This document shows positions 30,790-44,300 of a stretch of 64,000 nucleotides of DNA, one piece after another (position 1 is the first letter of the stretch; every line of letters begins with the position of its first letter). This DNA comes from Entomortierella parvispora (lineage: Eukaryota; Mortierellomycota; Mortierellomycetes; Mortierellales; Mortierellaceae), in contig OY752148.1 of NCBI GenBank assembly GCA_963573315.1, positions 1,727,263 through 1,791,262 of the forward strand. The letters are read 5' to 3'. The position numbers and the translations under genes were made by a program. The notes beneath the pieces were generated by a model, which saw only the letters and a program-made list of their open reading frames with translations, did not search any database and had not been told where the DNA came from.

Positions 30790-33104
30790 TTAGTAAATGA
30801 TCGTTAACTCCACCACCACCACCGACAAGGCTACAAAAATGACCATGGGCATCACCCCCATATTCCACTTGAAGAAGTTCCAGAACCCGACTTCGCTATT
30901 CTTACTCCTGAGGACCGAGTCCCACATCAAACCTGCCAAGGAGCTAATCAAAGTCGTGCATGCGCCAAGGTTACTGCCCACGATTAATCCAAACAGACAG
31001 CCCTTCATTACCTCGGGAGTCGCTAGTGGCGACTCGGAAAAGTTAGGATGTTGCAGAATCCGGGCTACCAAAATGGTCATAGGGACATTGTTGAAAAGGT
31101 TGCAGAGTAACACTGATACGAACCCCACTGCGTATGTTGCAGTGATGTAGTTTGGGACCAGTTTTGTGGCCCAGCCTGCAAAGATCGCGATCCAACCCGA
31201 GTCGGAGAGCCCCTCAACCATGATGAACATACTGAAGGTGAAAGGCAAGATAGCCCAGGGCAACCGTATCGCGATCGCATGCAACAGCGGCATCTTGCGT
31301 TCGAACACCATCATCCAATGGTTCCGATGTTCGTGTTGTGCTCTTGCCGATGTGGCCGAAGGTGGCGTGACAGAGTCGGGTACAGTGTAGGCAAGAGACT
31401 GTGCATCGTTGGTCTCTGTGTCAGTTGTGGTAACGTGGGTCGCGATTGTTGTGGCTGGGGTGAGAAGTGCAAGCGGCGTCGTCGAGGAAGAATCGAAGGG
31501 GGGATTCCTATCCTTCTCCCCTGCATTGAGCGAGACTGCCCCAACGGCAGTGGTGTTCAATGTGCTCCGCGATACCTGCTCCTTAATCCTTGGGTCGTTC
31601 TCAAAAAGCGTGGTAGTGTGGGCAATGTTGATATCCGGAACCGCGACTATTGGCAAAGGCAGTCCTTTCTCTATCCTTCCAGAGTCCCCTCCTTTACCGT
31701 AGGCGCCCACTGCAGCTTCTTTGTCCGTGGTTGACCCCGCTTGCCTGTCCTCCTCTGTGCGAGGTACATGGTCCAGGGGGTCGTTTTCATTCTCTAAACG
31801 AGTCGAGTTTGGCCCTTTGTGTAGACCTCGAATGTCATGCCATATGTCTCTTGCCAACATAATCAGCGCAAAAGGGCCCGTCACAATCCAGACCGAGACA
31901 TGGACAAACGAGGTTCCGATAAGACAGATCAGCGACAGGGCCAAGATGGACATGCCAAAGATGGCTCCGAATGGATCCACAAGACAAGACCGAGGGTCAA
32001 TATCAGGGATCTTGAGTTGCTTTGGGATGTACTTTTCATGACGAAAGTTGATCCGGAGCATGAGGTAGCAGGTCGCGATCGCGAACAAACAAGGGATGAT
32101 CATCCAAGCACTATATTCCAGAAACGAGATCTTGTAGGCTTGACAGGCTACAACATTGGTCAAGTTGCCAATGTAGAGCGCCATTGATGCTATCGAGTAA
32201 GGATTACAACGGTCGGAAATACAAAAAGGTCAGAGCTATTTGTCAAACCTTGTCGGCGGCTTCCTCTCAAGGAAGGATATCACCATTACTGTCCTTTACC
32301 GATGTTAGCGATTTGGATCTCGGCCATTAGGAAGGCCATGGGCGTGACTAGCTCGACCGCACGGGAGTAATAGACCAAGAAAGGAGTCATGGTCAACACC
32401 ACCACATCGTTCCCGGCCAGGCCGCTCATCATTGCCGACAGCAAAAAGAACGACAGGAACACCCTCTGGCCTCCTCCGCCGCCCCTTCTTGAGATATAAA
32501 AAGCCGCGAACTGAAAGATCCCGGTCATGTCCAGACTGATGCAGATGTATGCCAGAGAGAAGAAGAGAATCATCACGGCGTACGGCTCCACGCCCGTGCC
32601 CGGTGCACCCACGATCCCATCCTTGATGCTATCGCCGTCAATAGACTTTGTGGCCAGGAGAAGGAGGACGCCGAGGACAGGGGCCGAGGCTATGCCAAGA
32701 GTTAAATGTCGCCTCCGCCTCGGCCGTTGTGGGGGCTGCTGCTGTGGGTGTGTTGGGAGAGTTGAAGCAGGATCATCCGCCTCGGCCGTGAGGATAGGCT
32801 GAGGGCCGTCGTGTTTGGGCTCAGGCTCTATTGAAGTGACCGTTGTGCTTGTTGTGTCCAGAGCCAGGGCTGCAGGAGCTGGCAGTGGAGGAGAAGGAGG
32901 TACAGAGAAGGAACGCGAGGGTGAAGGAGGACAGAGAGGAGGAGGGGACTGTTTTCTTCTGGACTGCACCAATTGCAGCATGGACTTGACATCGGGGAGG
33001 GGAATTCGAATGGGCCGAATCACGATCGCAATCACCACCATAAAAGTGACGACGATCAGCCAGCTGTGCCAATCCAGACCATGGTTAACGTCGATTCGGG
33101 ACAT
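30790..33104 (-). CDS. ArsB/NhaD-type (IT superfamily) anion transporter, 2 exons, 734 aa
   Basis: Multi-pass membrane protein of the ion-transporter superfamily that includes ArsB and citrate/dicarboxylate permeases. Exons 33104-32300 and 32189-30790 agree in phase. The start is the ATG at 33104; the frame upstream has no ATG. Seen: an N-terminal helix (SWLIVVTFMVVIAIVI), a Pro/Ser-rich cytosolic loop, helices, then the family motif SGLAGNDVVVLTMTPFLVYY and, spanning the intron, ANIASMALYIGNLTNVVA. After a second long hydrophilic loop come FNNVPMTILVARIL and GSNLGACTTLISSLAGLMW, the second half-site. The two Asn-containing re-entrant motifs form the substrate site in this superfamily. Substrate (arsenite, carboxylate or other anion) is not determined. 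Confidence 0.85.
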
Positions 33105-33459
33105 GGCAACAAGATGCAAGAGGAGAGAGCAGAGAACAAAGAGAAGGGGAAAGGGGGGCAGCAAGGAGGAAAGAGACCAGAACGCGGGCCTCCTTCTTTC
33201 ATATCTTCAACAGTTCAGACCAGAGGAACAAAAAAAAAAAAAAAAAAAAAAAAACCAATGGGTGTCTTGTCTCTCCTCTTTGCTCTCCAATCCTCTTCCT
33301 GCATGCCCATAACCGCTGTTGACGTTTGTTCTTTCATTTTTTTCTATTCGGAGATAACCAGGAGGGTTGTAAAAGACAATTCTTCCTGTTTGGGTCTAGT
33401 GCAATGACGCCAAGACCTCCGTGCGCGCGAGATCGACCTTGTGCTGCTGCAGCTGTGGA

Positions 33460-36400
33460 CTACTCTAATCCTTGGATCCCCTGGATGTCATTGCCGCCAA
33501 TGCCCTGACCCCACGACCGCCGGGTATGTGCCTTCGATTTAGAAGACGATGATGAGGTCGAGGACGAGCGGGAAGACTCTATCGAGAGGTTGGTCGTCAG
33601 CAATGGCCTCCGTGCTCCTTCGTCTTCCTTCACCAGTGAACTACCCTCGCCAGGCTCTTGTCCTGTCATAGCTAATGACACCGTGCAGGGATCCGACTCA
33701 ACCCGTCGCAGATGATCCACCACCTGACAGTCTTCAAAGTGAACACTCTTGATAGCCCCCGTGCTCTGACTGGACAGGGCCCTATTCAAGGCCGCCACCG
33801 TCGCGGGCACTGCTGTCGTTGCCCCTTGTAGACTTGACGCATCCGTCTTGGTTTTTGGAAGACTAGTTCCCAAAAAGTCAGGGATCAATTCAAGTGGTGC
33901 ATCCAATGGCGAAATGTTCCTGTTGGCGATAATAAAAGCACTGGGGTTGCTGGAGAAACTCTTCCTTGGGCTATAAACACCAAAGCTCCTTCGACTACTG
34001 CTGCTACTGTTATCTGTGCCATTGCTGCTCTCGGAGACTGCCCTGGTTTGGTCGTCCAATGTTGCGGCTCCAAACAGAGATTTGCCAAACTGTTGTGATC
34101 GAATCCTATCGGGCTTGGGTGGAGAGGTTACCAGCCCATCTGCAAACGAGCCTGAACCAGCTAAAAAGTCATGTACTTGCACGTGACTCTGAACCGGAAC
34201 GGGGCTCAATGGTGATACACTGAAAGAAGGACTTGAATCTGCAACAAGAGGTGGTGTTGTCAACAGATCGTTTTTTCCAGAGGGTGACGGCTTGAATGCA
34301 CCATCCAGACTTCCTAGTCCCCAGTTATCTGTCAGCCCAGTTTTGTTTCTTTCCAACTGGTAGCTCTTGATGCTGAATCGGGAGAGTTTCCTAGGTTCGG
34401 GCGGACTGGGTCGGGCTGGAGCAAGTCCATCATCAGTGCCCAAGATGTCGGCCGCAGTGATTCCTTCGCCGAAGGTCTTGGAGCCATTCCGCTCCAGGCG
34501 TTCCTTTGGACTTGACGCGCTTCCTGTAGACGGAATTGAGAGAGCAACACCCAAATGATCCTCCGTCTCCTCTGCCAGTGCCAAGGAGTGAGATCGAGAC
34601 TCATTAAGCGAAGAAAATCCACCAAAAGAGGTCTTGATGCCCTTGATGCCAGGTCTTTGAGGGCTGACAGGCTCTACAGCTGAGATTGAAACATTGGATG
34701 ACTTCCGAGTCATGGAATGCTGGGTATCCTTGGCGGCGATATGATCTTCCTTCTGTTCTGACAGGCTTTCTCTTTCCAACAAAGTCTGTGATACTTCTTT
34801 TAGTCTATCCAACGTGGAGTTGCGCTGATGGCCAAGTAGTTGGCTCTCCCGCTTTTTGCCATGGTAAGAGTTGGTTCGCGAGGCGTAAGGCGAAAGTGTT
34901 GGTGTTTTGACTCTGACGCTGCCATTCGATGAGGTGCTGGATCGCCTTGGTCGTTTTACACCCTCCAAGCCAGGACAGACAGATTGCCATCGATCTTGGC
35001 CAGAAATGTGTTCTGAGGACCACCGAATCGACATTTCGTCGCGAACCCATTCGATCATTTGGCAGTCATGCTCCTCCAGGCATGTCCAGTTTGCTTTCTT
35101 TGCCATAGCTCGCGCTAGCGCAAGTCCTTCAAGGAGCACGTCCTCGCCCTTGCGGATCAAATCGACATTGCCAAATGCAATTGGGCGCACAGGACTCGTC
35201 ACCACGTTGACATGGATCTGGATAGGGCAAAAAGCGTCCAGTGACTCCGTGGATGCGTAAATATCGAGCCTAAAGGACTCTTGCCCATCCTTGGCCTCGC
35301 TGAGAGAAACCCTGCCTTGTTGATGGATCGGATAGGCGCGATGAAGTAGAACCGGTTGAAGGTGCATCTGAGAAGTGGGATTAGTGTCGAGGTCTGATCG
35401 ATCGGATGCTGACAGTGCGATGTCCCCCAAAAAGGTATAGCTCCGACTCAAGAGAGTCGCCAATGTATTCCATGTCCTGTTCCGAGACACTGGTGTTTTT
35501 GCTCTTGCATATTGCATTTTGATCGAAAAAACCATGCAGGCGTGTTGGGTTGGGTCGTCCGAACGATCCGAGAATGAAGAGCGGTCGCCTTCATCTTTTG
35601 AAGTCGGTGGAGTAACAGTAGCATCCAAAGATTGAACAAGTGTATGCCTTTCATTGGCGAACACGACCCCGCTTCTGCAGAGGACATGACAGCTGGGGGT
35701 GTTACAGGAGTCCAAGTGTTGGCAGAGAGAAAGGCCAACTGTCCTGGAGGGAGTCGATACTGCGGTATTTACTGTCAGAACACTCCTCTGCCCTCCGCCA
35801 ACGCTACTGAATCGCTTCAAAGGCTTCGTGACTGGAGACGTCGCAAGCACTTCCTGCCGTGGCTTGTCGATCAGGATCCCAGTCGCGTAGTACCCAGAGC
35901 AAATGCCAACGTTTGAGGGCAAGATTGAATAATCAATATCTCTTGACTAGGCATGCCAATAGAAATCGTCGAGTTAGGTCCGTGTTACATCTGTCTCAAT
36001 CGATAAGCCCAGAAGGTCTAGAGACAGAAGAAAAGTAAACGAGGGGTTACCTGAAGTAGACGATGGTCATCAGCGTCGCGTGGAAGCTTTCGCTCTGTTG
36101 TAGACAATGCCCCATATGCCTCATGAGCCCACAGCCTCTGTGCCTGCGCAACCTAAGAAACAATAACAGTGGAGATGGATGAGGACCCGGTTCACCCCTT
36201 TTCATTTCTCTTGAACAGGAGAGCGTAGCATGCTTTTTTGTTGTTGTTTGTGTGTCCAAATGCATCCCGTGATTGTTCGAGTTAAAGGTGCAAAGATGAA
36301 AAACAAAAAGTAACGCACCAATATCCTTCGTATCCTTTGCACGACCCGCTGTGCAACCTTGGACTGGATAGTTTGTTCAAGAACGACAAGGATTCTGTTG

Positions 36401-37430
36401 GACGGATGCAGTTGAGCCAAATCGCAAGCACAATTGAGTGCCTAGAGATAAGAAAAAAATAAAAAGCTTGGTGACATGCTCCTAAACTAAGCAAATCATG
36501 TTTGTTCCTCACGGTTATGTCCACACGAGAAAGGAACGATCTGTCGGGTCTTACCTCGCGACCTTCTGAAAAGGGAGAGCCGGCAGATTCAGCGGCATGG
36601 AGAAAGAGAAGAGAGAAAAGACGCCAATGTTTTAGTCAGAGTTGTCGTGGAGTAAACCTGGCTCTTTTATCTCCACGTGATTTTCATGAGCAGACTGACA
36701 CACACACACACACGGAGCGCGGTCCTCTTTCCTTTGTCCGTGTGCATCTTCCTTGTCAGTTGCTTGAATAGGGCGAATAGAGAACAGGGGAACAGGGCAA
36801 GAACTAACCTCCTACGACAATATAGTCCCATATCCGTGGATCGCTTTTGTTTCCCAAGACATCCAACGAGTCCGCGGCAATCACCTCCAGAGGTGAGTTC
36901 TCAAACTTCAGAGAACTTGACGCCCCTGTGGTTGATTGCGATCTCTTTCTTGGAGAAGGATGGACTGTGGTCGTGTCGCTGCTGACCTGAAGATTGCGCT
37001 GTTCGAGTAGATGTTGTTGTCCTTGATTCTGATGATGCTGTTGTTCCTGCGGTAGCGGCTTTTGCGTTTGTTGACTATTGTCACTCGGCGCAGCATCGTT
37101 GGCAGTATTGGAGGAGAAGAGGAAAGGTCGAAGGATGGTCTTTGATTGTGGTTTGGGGAGGATACCCGAGAGAAGAACGACTTGGCTGGGGGCCAAAGGT
37201 TGGATGAATCTCGGAGAGACAACAGCCCTTGATCTGTCCCCCCTGCTCCTTTCCCGGCCGTGGCTATGGAGCAAGTAGGCCAGGGCAGAGGAGCCCAAGG
37301 CCAAGGTGGTGGCCAGTGAAGCCGTAGCGGATGACCAGAAGAGAGACAGAGCCCAAAAGCAAGATGTTATCACGATCAAGATGGGTAGGATAGTGAGCTG
37401 ATCTGGCGTGGGTCGGGGGAGACAACTCAT
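33460..37430 (-). CDS. Unrecognised membrane-anchored protein with Rossmann-like motif, 6 exons, 1122 aa
   Basis: Exons in agreeing phase: 37430-36809, 36565-36555 (11 bases), 36441-36319, 36152-36051, 36017-35989, 35941-33460. The N-terminus has one or two membrane segments (ILPILIVITSCFWALSLFW and a following Ala/Leu-rich stretch), then a disordered region. Across the 11-base exon the protein reads WDYIVVGEGREALNCACDLA then RILVVLEQT. This is a beta-strand, G-x-G turn, helix, strand pattern like a dinucleotide-binding Rossmann fold. A helical part follows (QSKVAQRVVQRIRRILVAQA), then a domain rich in His/Cys/Phe up to about residue 560 and a Ser-rich disordered tail. Family not recognised. 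The long last exon has no usable ATG at its start, so the upstream exons are needed. Confidence 0.65.
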
Positions 37431-38332
37431 ACTGGATAGGTGGATAGGGCAGACGGACGATAGGAATAGGTGAAAGGGTGGAGTGTGGGGTAAAGGCGAA
37501 AGAAGAGGAAAGAGGGACCAACGGAGAGAGTGGTTTACTTTTCAGCGATAAGAAAAGGAGAGTATGGACAAAGAGAGGGACACAGGACAAAAGGGTGTGT
37601 AACGGTGTCAACCGATGGACAAGGTCGACTGTCGTTAGTTGGGCAAAGCGGAAGGTCAAGGCGAAGAGGCGAGCCAGACGACCTGCACAAAAGGCAAGGG
37701 GGTAGAGTGCAGTGCAGTGTGAATTAGATGGATGGATGAACGGACAGATGGATGACTGACTGACTGAAGGGAGATTTCAAGGAGAGGAGAATTGCACGGT
37801 GCTCAAGGGTGATGGGGGGGGGGGCTGTTGGTGGCGTAGCAGAGCAATGAATGTGTGTGGGTGAGATGAAGGTGAAGTGGGGGAGAGAGGGAAGGAGACA
37901 CACACACACACAGCTCGAAGGGTATATATGCACAAGGGCAGCGCAGGAATAGACGAGAATGAGGGGAGGGATGAGAGGAACAACGGACACATGCACGCAT
38001 GCGTGTTGGTGTCCGTCCGTTTTTTTTGTTGTTTGTGGGACTGCGACTTTTTTTTTTTTTGGTGCCTGTCCTCTTCCTTATCTGGTTTCTCCTGGATCCT
38101 TTCTCCCGCCGTGATTGACGCGCCATTGTCGCTCAATCAACGAACCGGACTTTTCCCTGGAGAACGGCAGCAAACAACTCTGGCCCACCTTGTTTTGAAA
38201 ATTTGACCTCCCTCTCACAGTGAAAGCAATGGTCCGCGTCATGATCAGTCATATTCATTTTATCCACTCGACTACCCGAGAACCCTTCGTAAAACAAAAC
38301 TTCTCGTGTATCACAGACTGATCGATGATCTC
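37431..38332. other. Intergenic, 0.9 kb
   Basis: Lies between the kinase stop codon and the start of the 1122-residue gene. It contains a GGATGGATG stretch, a G run near 37815, a (CA)n tract at 37895-37911 and a T run near 38049. No supported gene. Confidence 0.5.
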
Positions 38333-41069
38333 TCAAGATTGATGTCTAAATGTGAATCCAATAAATGCTCCCTTCCAAGGCTCCTGTGTCCGAAGGATCT
38401 GCGGCAATGACGCGTCTTCGATCTTGCCTATTGCTCCATCTGTCCCTTCGCAACATGATCCACCATCTTTTGTACTGTCCGCCAAAGACTGAGGGTTTCT
38501 AACAGATCCAAGAGCTCTATCAGCTGCTGCCTCGGCGTCCTGAACTTGTGCCTGTCGTAACTTCACTTCCTTGTACCCGGCCATGTCCTCTGGATTCGAA
38601 AAGTCATCAAAGTAACTCGTGTCCATTGGAGTTGGGAGGACAGGTACAAATGACGCGGTCTAACGGGGTGATATTCATATAAAAAAAGAACATGACTAAT
38701 GTCAGCTTATCTCTTCTAATGGAAATAGAAGAGCGGCCACACATTGAACACATACCATGGATCGGAGTTGACTCCAGTCCAACCCGTCGAACCAAGGATG
38801 ATCTTTCACTTGTTGAACAGACGTGAACCTTTCGTCCCTGTCTGTAATCAACCTGTCAGGTAGATAACGCGTCAGCAAACGACAAATCTGCTCTCGTTGC
38901 ACATCTACAAAGCTCACCAATGCTTACCTGGAAATCAAGTCCCAAGCCTCATCCGTCAGGTTAAACTCCAGATTCTCTTCCGTGTCATACACAGGTCTCT
39001 TCAAGACCTTTCGCCAGTGCCATACATTGACACATGTCTGCCGCGTATCCTCTGCCTGGAAGGGGCTGTATCCACATAGGAACTCAAAGAGAATACAACC
39101 CAAGGACCAATAATCAACGCCATAGTCGTATCCTTGACTGGCCAGGATCTCTGGCGCCATGTAGTCTGCAGAACCCACAATCGAAAATGCTCTACGGATA
39201 CCATCATTCCTGTAAACACGGTCGACTCTTCCTGTCATTGTCCCGATTGCTGACTCTTGAGAGAACGTTCCTGTTGTTGTGGCATTGGCATTATGGAGGC
39301 TCAAAAGACTGATGTTGGAAAGATTAGAGGCGGACCCGTTCCAGAGCAAATGAGAAGGCGATCGATGAAGGATCCCATTCAGACTAGCAAAACTTCCTCC
39401 CGCGCCACCCAACTTTTCCCCGCCTTCCAGTCCTGCTCCGCGTCCATGAAGATGATGAGGTTGAAGATGATGTCCATGTCCGTTAACCCCTACTCCTCCT
39501 GCTCCACCGGTCATTATCGTGGACGAGCCACCTGAACGTCTCAAGGTTGGCAAACTCGGTTCCATGCTGTCTTTGACCTCTTTCAACTTTCTTTTCAGAT
39601 CCTCGATCCGACTCTCTGCCAACTGGCCCTTGGACAATCCGAAATCCGTCAGTTTCAAATGACCCGTTCTGTCAATCAAAAAGTTTTCCGGCTTCAAGTC
39701 TCGATGGATATACCCTTGTTGATGTAACGCATCAATGGCCAGGACCATCTCTGCGAAATACAGCTTTGTATCCTCCTCCCTCAAGACTCCACGGGCCGTC
39801 AACATGGTCCTGACATCGCCTCCTTGCTCAAACTCCATGGCCAAGTAGACATACTCTGGATCTTGGAACGAGTACAACAATTTGACATGCCATTCCGATC
39901 GCGTGACTGTGAGAACATCCCGCTCCGTTAGAATGTGCTGGACCTCGTCTTGAAGATGGAGATGTTTCTTGGACATGCGTTTGAGAGCACAAAGTTCCTG
40001 GCTGTCAGTCTTTTTTGCCAAAAAGACTTCTCCGAACCCTCCTTGGCCTACTTGCTTCAGGATCTGGAACTGGACGGCCTTGGTTCGTGTACGACGCAAA
40101 CGGAGTCTGTTTTGTTCTTGGATACAAAACGCCCGCCAGGCCTCTTCTGTTTCTTTGGTGGAGAGCTAAAAAAAAAAAAGAAAAAAAAAATGACAAGAGA
40201 GAGAAAAAAAGCATCACGGTTAGGAGAAATAAAGGCAACAGGGGAGGAGGGGTCGATCGCAACGTTACACAGTTCTGCGGGACGTTTTTCTTGAAATCAA
40301 GCAGTCGTTCCTGGCGTTTCTTGAGGTAACTCAGTAGGTCAATGTAATGGTCCAAGAAGTCTACAAGTCATCCCGTGGGTCCAAGTTCAGAAAGAAAAAC
40401 AAGTCTTGTCAGCGCTGTCTCCAATCCAATCGGGGTTGTCCTTTATGGGAGAAGAGAGGTCAAGTTCATACAAACATCAGTGCTTTGGCATTTTCTAGAA
40501 GTTCCTTCGCTCGCGCTCGTGGCCATAGATTCGCGTTCTTGTAAAGACAATAGCGACAGCTGTGAGTCCCGATCGACAGTCATTGGCGTGTCGAGGCCTT
40601 CGTTTTCTTGGGGTTCCGTGTCAAAGAAGACACAAGAGCCTGGCAGTGGGGTGATGGGGGAATGTATTTGTAGCCGTCGTGTTTCTCTAAGGGAGAAAGA
40701 CCGGTCAACATCCACGGCCACCATGGCTCTATCTACATTGTCGTTGTTGTTATTGTTTCCTTCCTGCTCCTCCTGAAGAGCGAGGGTCAAGCTTTGCAAC
40801 GGAATGTCAACATCGGGTGGAACTAACCGCCCTGACTGTGGTTGTTGTTGGTGCTGTCGCGTGGTGGCATCATGGTGAGCTGAAAGAGAGTGCGATGAAG
40901 ACAAAGAAAGAGAGGAAGTCGATGCAGAGGAATAGAGCTTCTGACGGGCCTGATTCTTGTACTTGGGTGTCAGAGGATGAACTGAAGCAGAAGAGGGAGA
41001 GATGTCCTTGCGCGGCGAGGCCTTGCTCGAGTGTAGAGACAAAGGCAAAGGAATATTGGAGGGTGTCAT
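38333..41069 (-). CDS. NDR-family protein kinase of the Dbf2/Sid2 type, 5 exons, 783 aa
   Basis: Ser/Thr kinase of the AGC/NDR group that works with a Mob1 partner in mitotic exit and septation signalling. Exons in agreeing phase: 41069-40472, 40360-40269, 40165-38928, 38852-38756, 38659-38333. An N-terminal disordered stretch of ~200 residues is followed by the Mob-binding region (FLDHYIDLLSYLKKRQERLL and RLRLRRTRTK). Next are the glycine loop VGQGGFGEVF (~269), catalytic Lys in ALKRM (292), HRDLKPEN and TDFGLSK. Between DFG and APE is an insert of about 165 residues, Gly/His-rich. The activation segment is SIVGSADYMAPE with a phospho-acceptor Ser. The C-terminal hydrophobic motif is IGFTFRH. 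Insert position and motifs fit Dbf2/Sid2 better than Cbk1/Orb6. All catalytic residues are present. Confidence 0.88.
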
Positions 41070-41386
41070 TGTATGTTTATGACAGACTGGCAACTGCAGC
41101 CTGCGGGAAATGAAAGAAAAGCGAGGAAGAGAGCAAGAGAGGCAGCGATGAATGCCATTCCCAGGTCCTCGCCATGGAGAGATGGGATGCCATGGACTCA
41201 TCTCGTTTTCAGCACGCTGTCGAGCTGGCTGATATTGGACGCGAGAATCAGGCTGACTGGCTCCATGACGACAACGGCGACCCCTCTCCCTTTCTCTGTT
41301 GCGGATGCTTTTTTTTATTGCGATCTGTTGCTACATGTGTGTGTGTTCCCATCGACCCCGATATGCAATAGTTCTGTAGTTCTGTT
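41070..41386. other. Short intergenic region between kinase start and TPR stop
   Basis: 317 bases that must hold both the TPR 3' end and the kinase promoter. No TATA box and nothing else seen. Confidence 0.5.
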
Positions 41387-44300
41387 CTAAGCAGTCGATT
41401 CCTCAGGATGGTCCAAGTCCAAGTCCAACTCGGTCTCCTCAGCCTCATGCGCCTGCGGCGTCTGCACCTCGGCCTGTTGCTCCTCCACCTCGCCCTCAGT
41501 TGTCTCATGGACCTCGGGCTCTCCAAAATGGTCTTCGTCCGCGTACTCTTCCTCCAACACCTCGTCAACGCCTGCGGTCTCTTGAATCAATTCTTGTTCT
41601 GTTTCATGTTCAGCTTCATGCTCATCAGAGGGTTGTTGATGCTGGATATCCGCGTCAACTGATTCAGGAACCTCAAACTGCTCTTCCTCATGCACCGGTG
41701 CCGATTCTTCAACCTCGGCCACCATGGGTGTCGACACCTCTTCCATCTCTCCTTCTTCCAGGTCTGTAGTATTTCCTGGTGTAGATGGCATGTCTACCGT
41801 CGCTGAGGCCGATGAATCTTCTTCAGTCACGTCAGTCACCTCTACATGGCTGCTTGGCCGAAGACGCTTGACAGGTGGTGCATCATCCACATCCATGGCC
41901 ATCGACTCATGCGAGGGCTCTGGTGTCGAAACCTCTTCGATGTACTCTGTCTCTGTAGGTCCTGGGGTCGAAGCAAGAGTGATGCTCTCCTGCACGGTCT
42001 CGGTGGCCTGAAGACGACGTTTCTGTCCATGCGGTGCAGTCTTTAGAGGTGTGTTGGGCGTGGCAGGCGTTGGGACCTCTACATTCGCTCCAGTCGAGGG
42101 GGTCGGCGGCGAAGCAGGAGGAGTCTCACTCGAGTCTGTTACACTCGTAACCCTAGTCCGCTGGATGGTCACCGTCCTTGTCTCTGGAGCTGCGGGTGTT
42201 GATGCGGCAGCTTCAACCACAGGAAGGGCTCTTTGACGCTTGATCACCAATGGAGTAGATCGTGTCTCCGAGCCAGCAGTGCTAATAACAGTTGGTCCCG
42301 TTGATGGACTCTTTGTGGCAGTCTCCTGATCGGACGCCTTAGATTCCTGCATAGAATTGGAAGTTTGGAGCTGGGCGATACTTGCTGACAAATCATCTTC
42401 TCGGCGACGTTTGATTACGACACGGCCAGTAGGCTGCGCTGGTGTAGGAATCGTAGGCGCAGGAGTTGCAGCGATTGGAGCTGCAGGCTCGGCAACACTA
42501 GGCGTAGCTTCCGGCGCTGGGGGCGTAGCTGGTGCTGCAGGAGTGGTGACGGCAGCAGCTGCGGCATTGCGTGCACTCAATGGAGGTCTCAATCGAGATT
42601 GGCCAGGACCCGGCATCGGTGGGGTTCTACTTGGGCGAGCTGGCAAGCCACGGATTCCTGGCGCTGACACAGCGGCCGTTGTTGGTGTTGGAGATGCGGC
42701 TACTGGCTCTGGTCTAACTGGTCTTCCACTGTTCATTTGTCGGACAGGATTGTTAGGTCGCATGGGTGGTCTGGCAGCAGCATTGGGGGTGAATGCCGGG
42801 GCGACAGGGTTCAGCACTGCTGGATTAGGTGATGATGGTTTTGCTCCTACTGTTCCATTGGTCTCTGTTGCTCCCAATTGGTCCTTAAGCTTCTGCACCT
42901 CCTTCTCCTTGGACTGCAACTTGAGTGAGTTACGCATCTCCACCATTTTCAATGCATCGGCATGCTTCTTCTCCAGGTCTTCCTTCAACTTTTGCTTTTC
43001 CTCCTCCAACTTCGCATCTGCTTCTGCTTGCGTGATCGTTCCCGGTGCTGGAGTGCTCGAAGCTCCCGCCTCCTGAGTATTCTTTGCTTCGACCTCCCTC
43101 TACAGGCAATCGTTACATCAGAGTATGAGAATCAGGTAAAAAAAAAACTCGAAATAAAAATAATTTGTGCTTCGCAATGCCCAAAATGATAACTTACAAC
43201 TCTCTGTACTAGCTTCCTGTTTCTCTCAATGGTCGCACTGGCTTTGACCTATGAACGAAGACATCAGGACTGTTAGAATACCGCGGCAGGCATTGTTTTC
43301 TTTTGACATTATAGATATGAAAGTGAGGAAGGGATATACCTTGAGAGCCTCATAGTTCTTCTCCTGGACTTCTTTGGTTGCTTTCAATTCCTTGTTTTCT
43401 TTTTCCAGTTCGTCCTTGATGACTTGAAGGGCGTCCAACCTCTTTTGGTGCTCCGTATCTTGAGAGGCTTTCTTGCTGACTTCCTCAACACTCTTCTCAA
43501 GCTCACCGATTCTACTCTTAGCAGCGCTCAGTTCCTTCTGTGCAGTGTCCCACTTTGGAGATTCATCGGTATATCTCTTCTTCCACATTTGAGCGTTCGT
43601 GTACAGTTTGCTGAATCGGCCTGTCAAATCCGAGTTGGATTTTTGCAAATCTTCGTGCTCTTTTCTGACGGCCAGCAGAGTGACTTCAGTCTCGGCTATC
43701 TCCGTCTTGTACTTTTCGACAGCATCCTTCAGCTCCTGGAACTCCACTGGGTCGATGCGGTCATGTTTGGCCATGATTTCCTGGGTTCTGGATCTCCAGC
43801 GATCTCTGTCCTCACCAACTTGCTGCAGTTCCTCCTTGTTAAACTGGAGCTCGGTCCTCATCTCTGCAAGTTGATCTCTCATTGGACTCAATTGTGAGTT
43901 CAGGTTGCGAAGGTTGCTTTCCATTGACTGGACGCGTGTCTGGAGTCTGTTGTTCTCGGCCCGCAGTGTTGAGTTACTCTCGCGCAAGATGTTCAACTGG
44001 TTCATCTTGTCCAGTAGCTCCTCATGTTGCCTCTGGGACACAACGACATCCTGATGCTGATTGCGTTCAGTGGTAAGCATCTCTCTGGTCTCTTCCAAGG
44101 ACTTATTTGTCTGCTCCAATTGCAGCTTCAGTCTGCGAGACTCTTGCAAATTGAGTTCGTACTGGCACTCCAAAATGTCCTTTTCGCGGCGGACATATCG
44201 AATAACATCGCGAAGCTCTGCCACCTGGTGTTCGGGACTGCCCTTCACAGCACCAGTATCGCCCTCCGTACCAGTGCCCTGCTCGACATCCACGGCCGGC

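Noticed and set aside
36000-36060. Stop TAA near 35986 as the end of an upstream gene separate from the 33460-35941 exon
   Set aside because: The downstream frame lacks a usable ATG, and a short intron with a CTAAC branch site joins both in phase.
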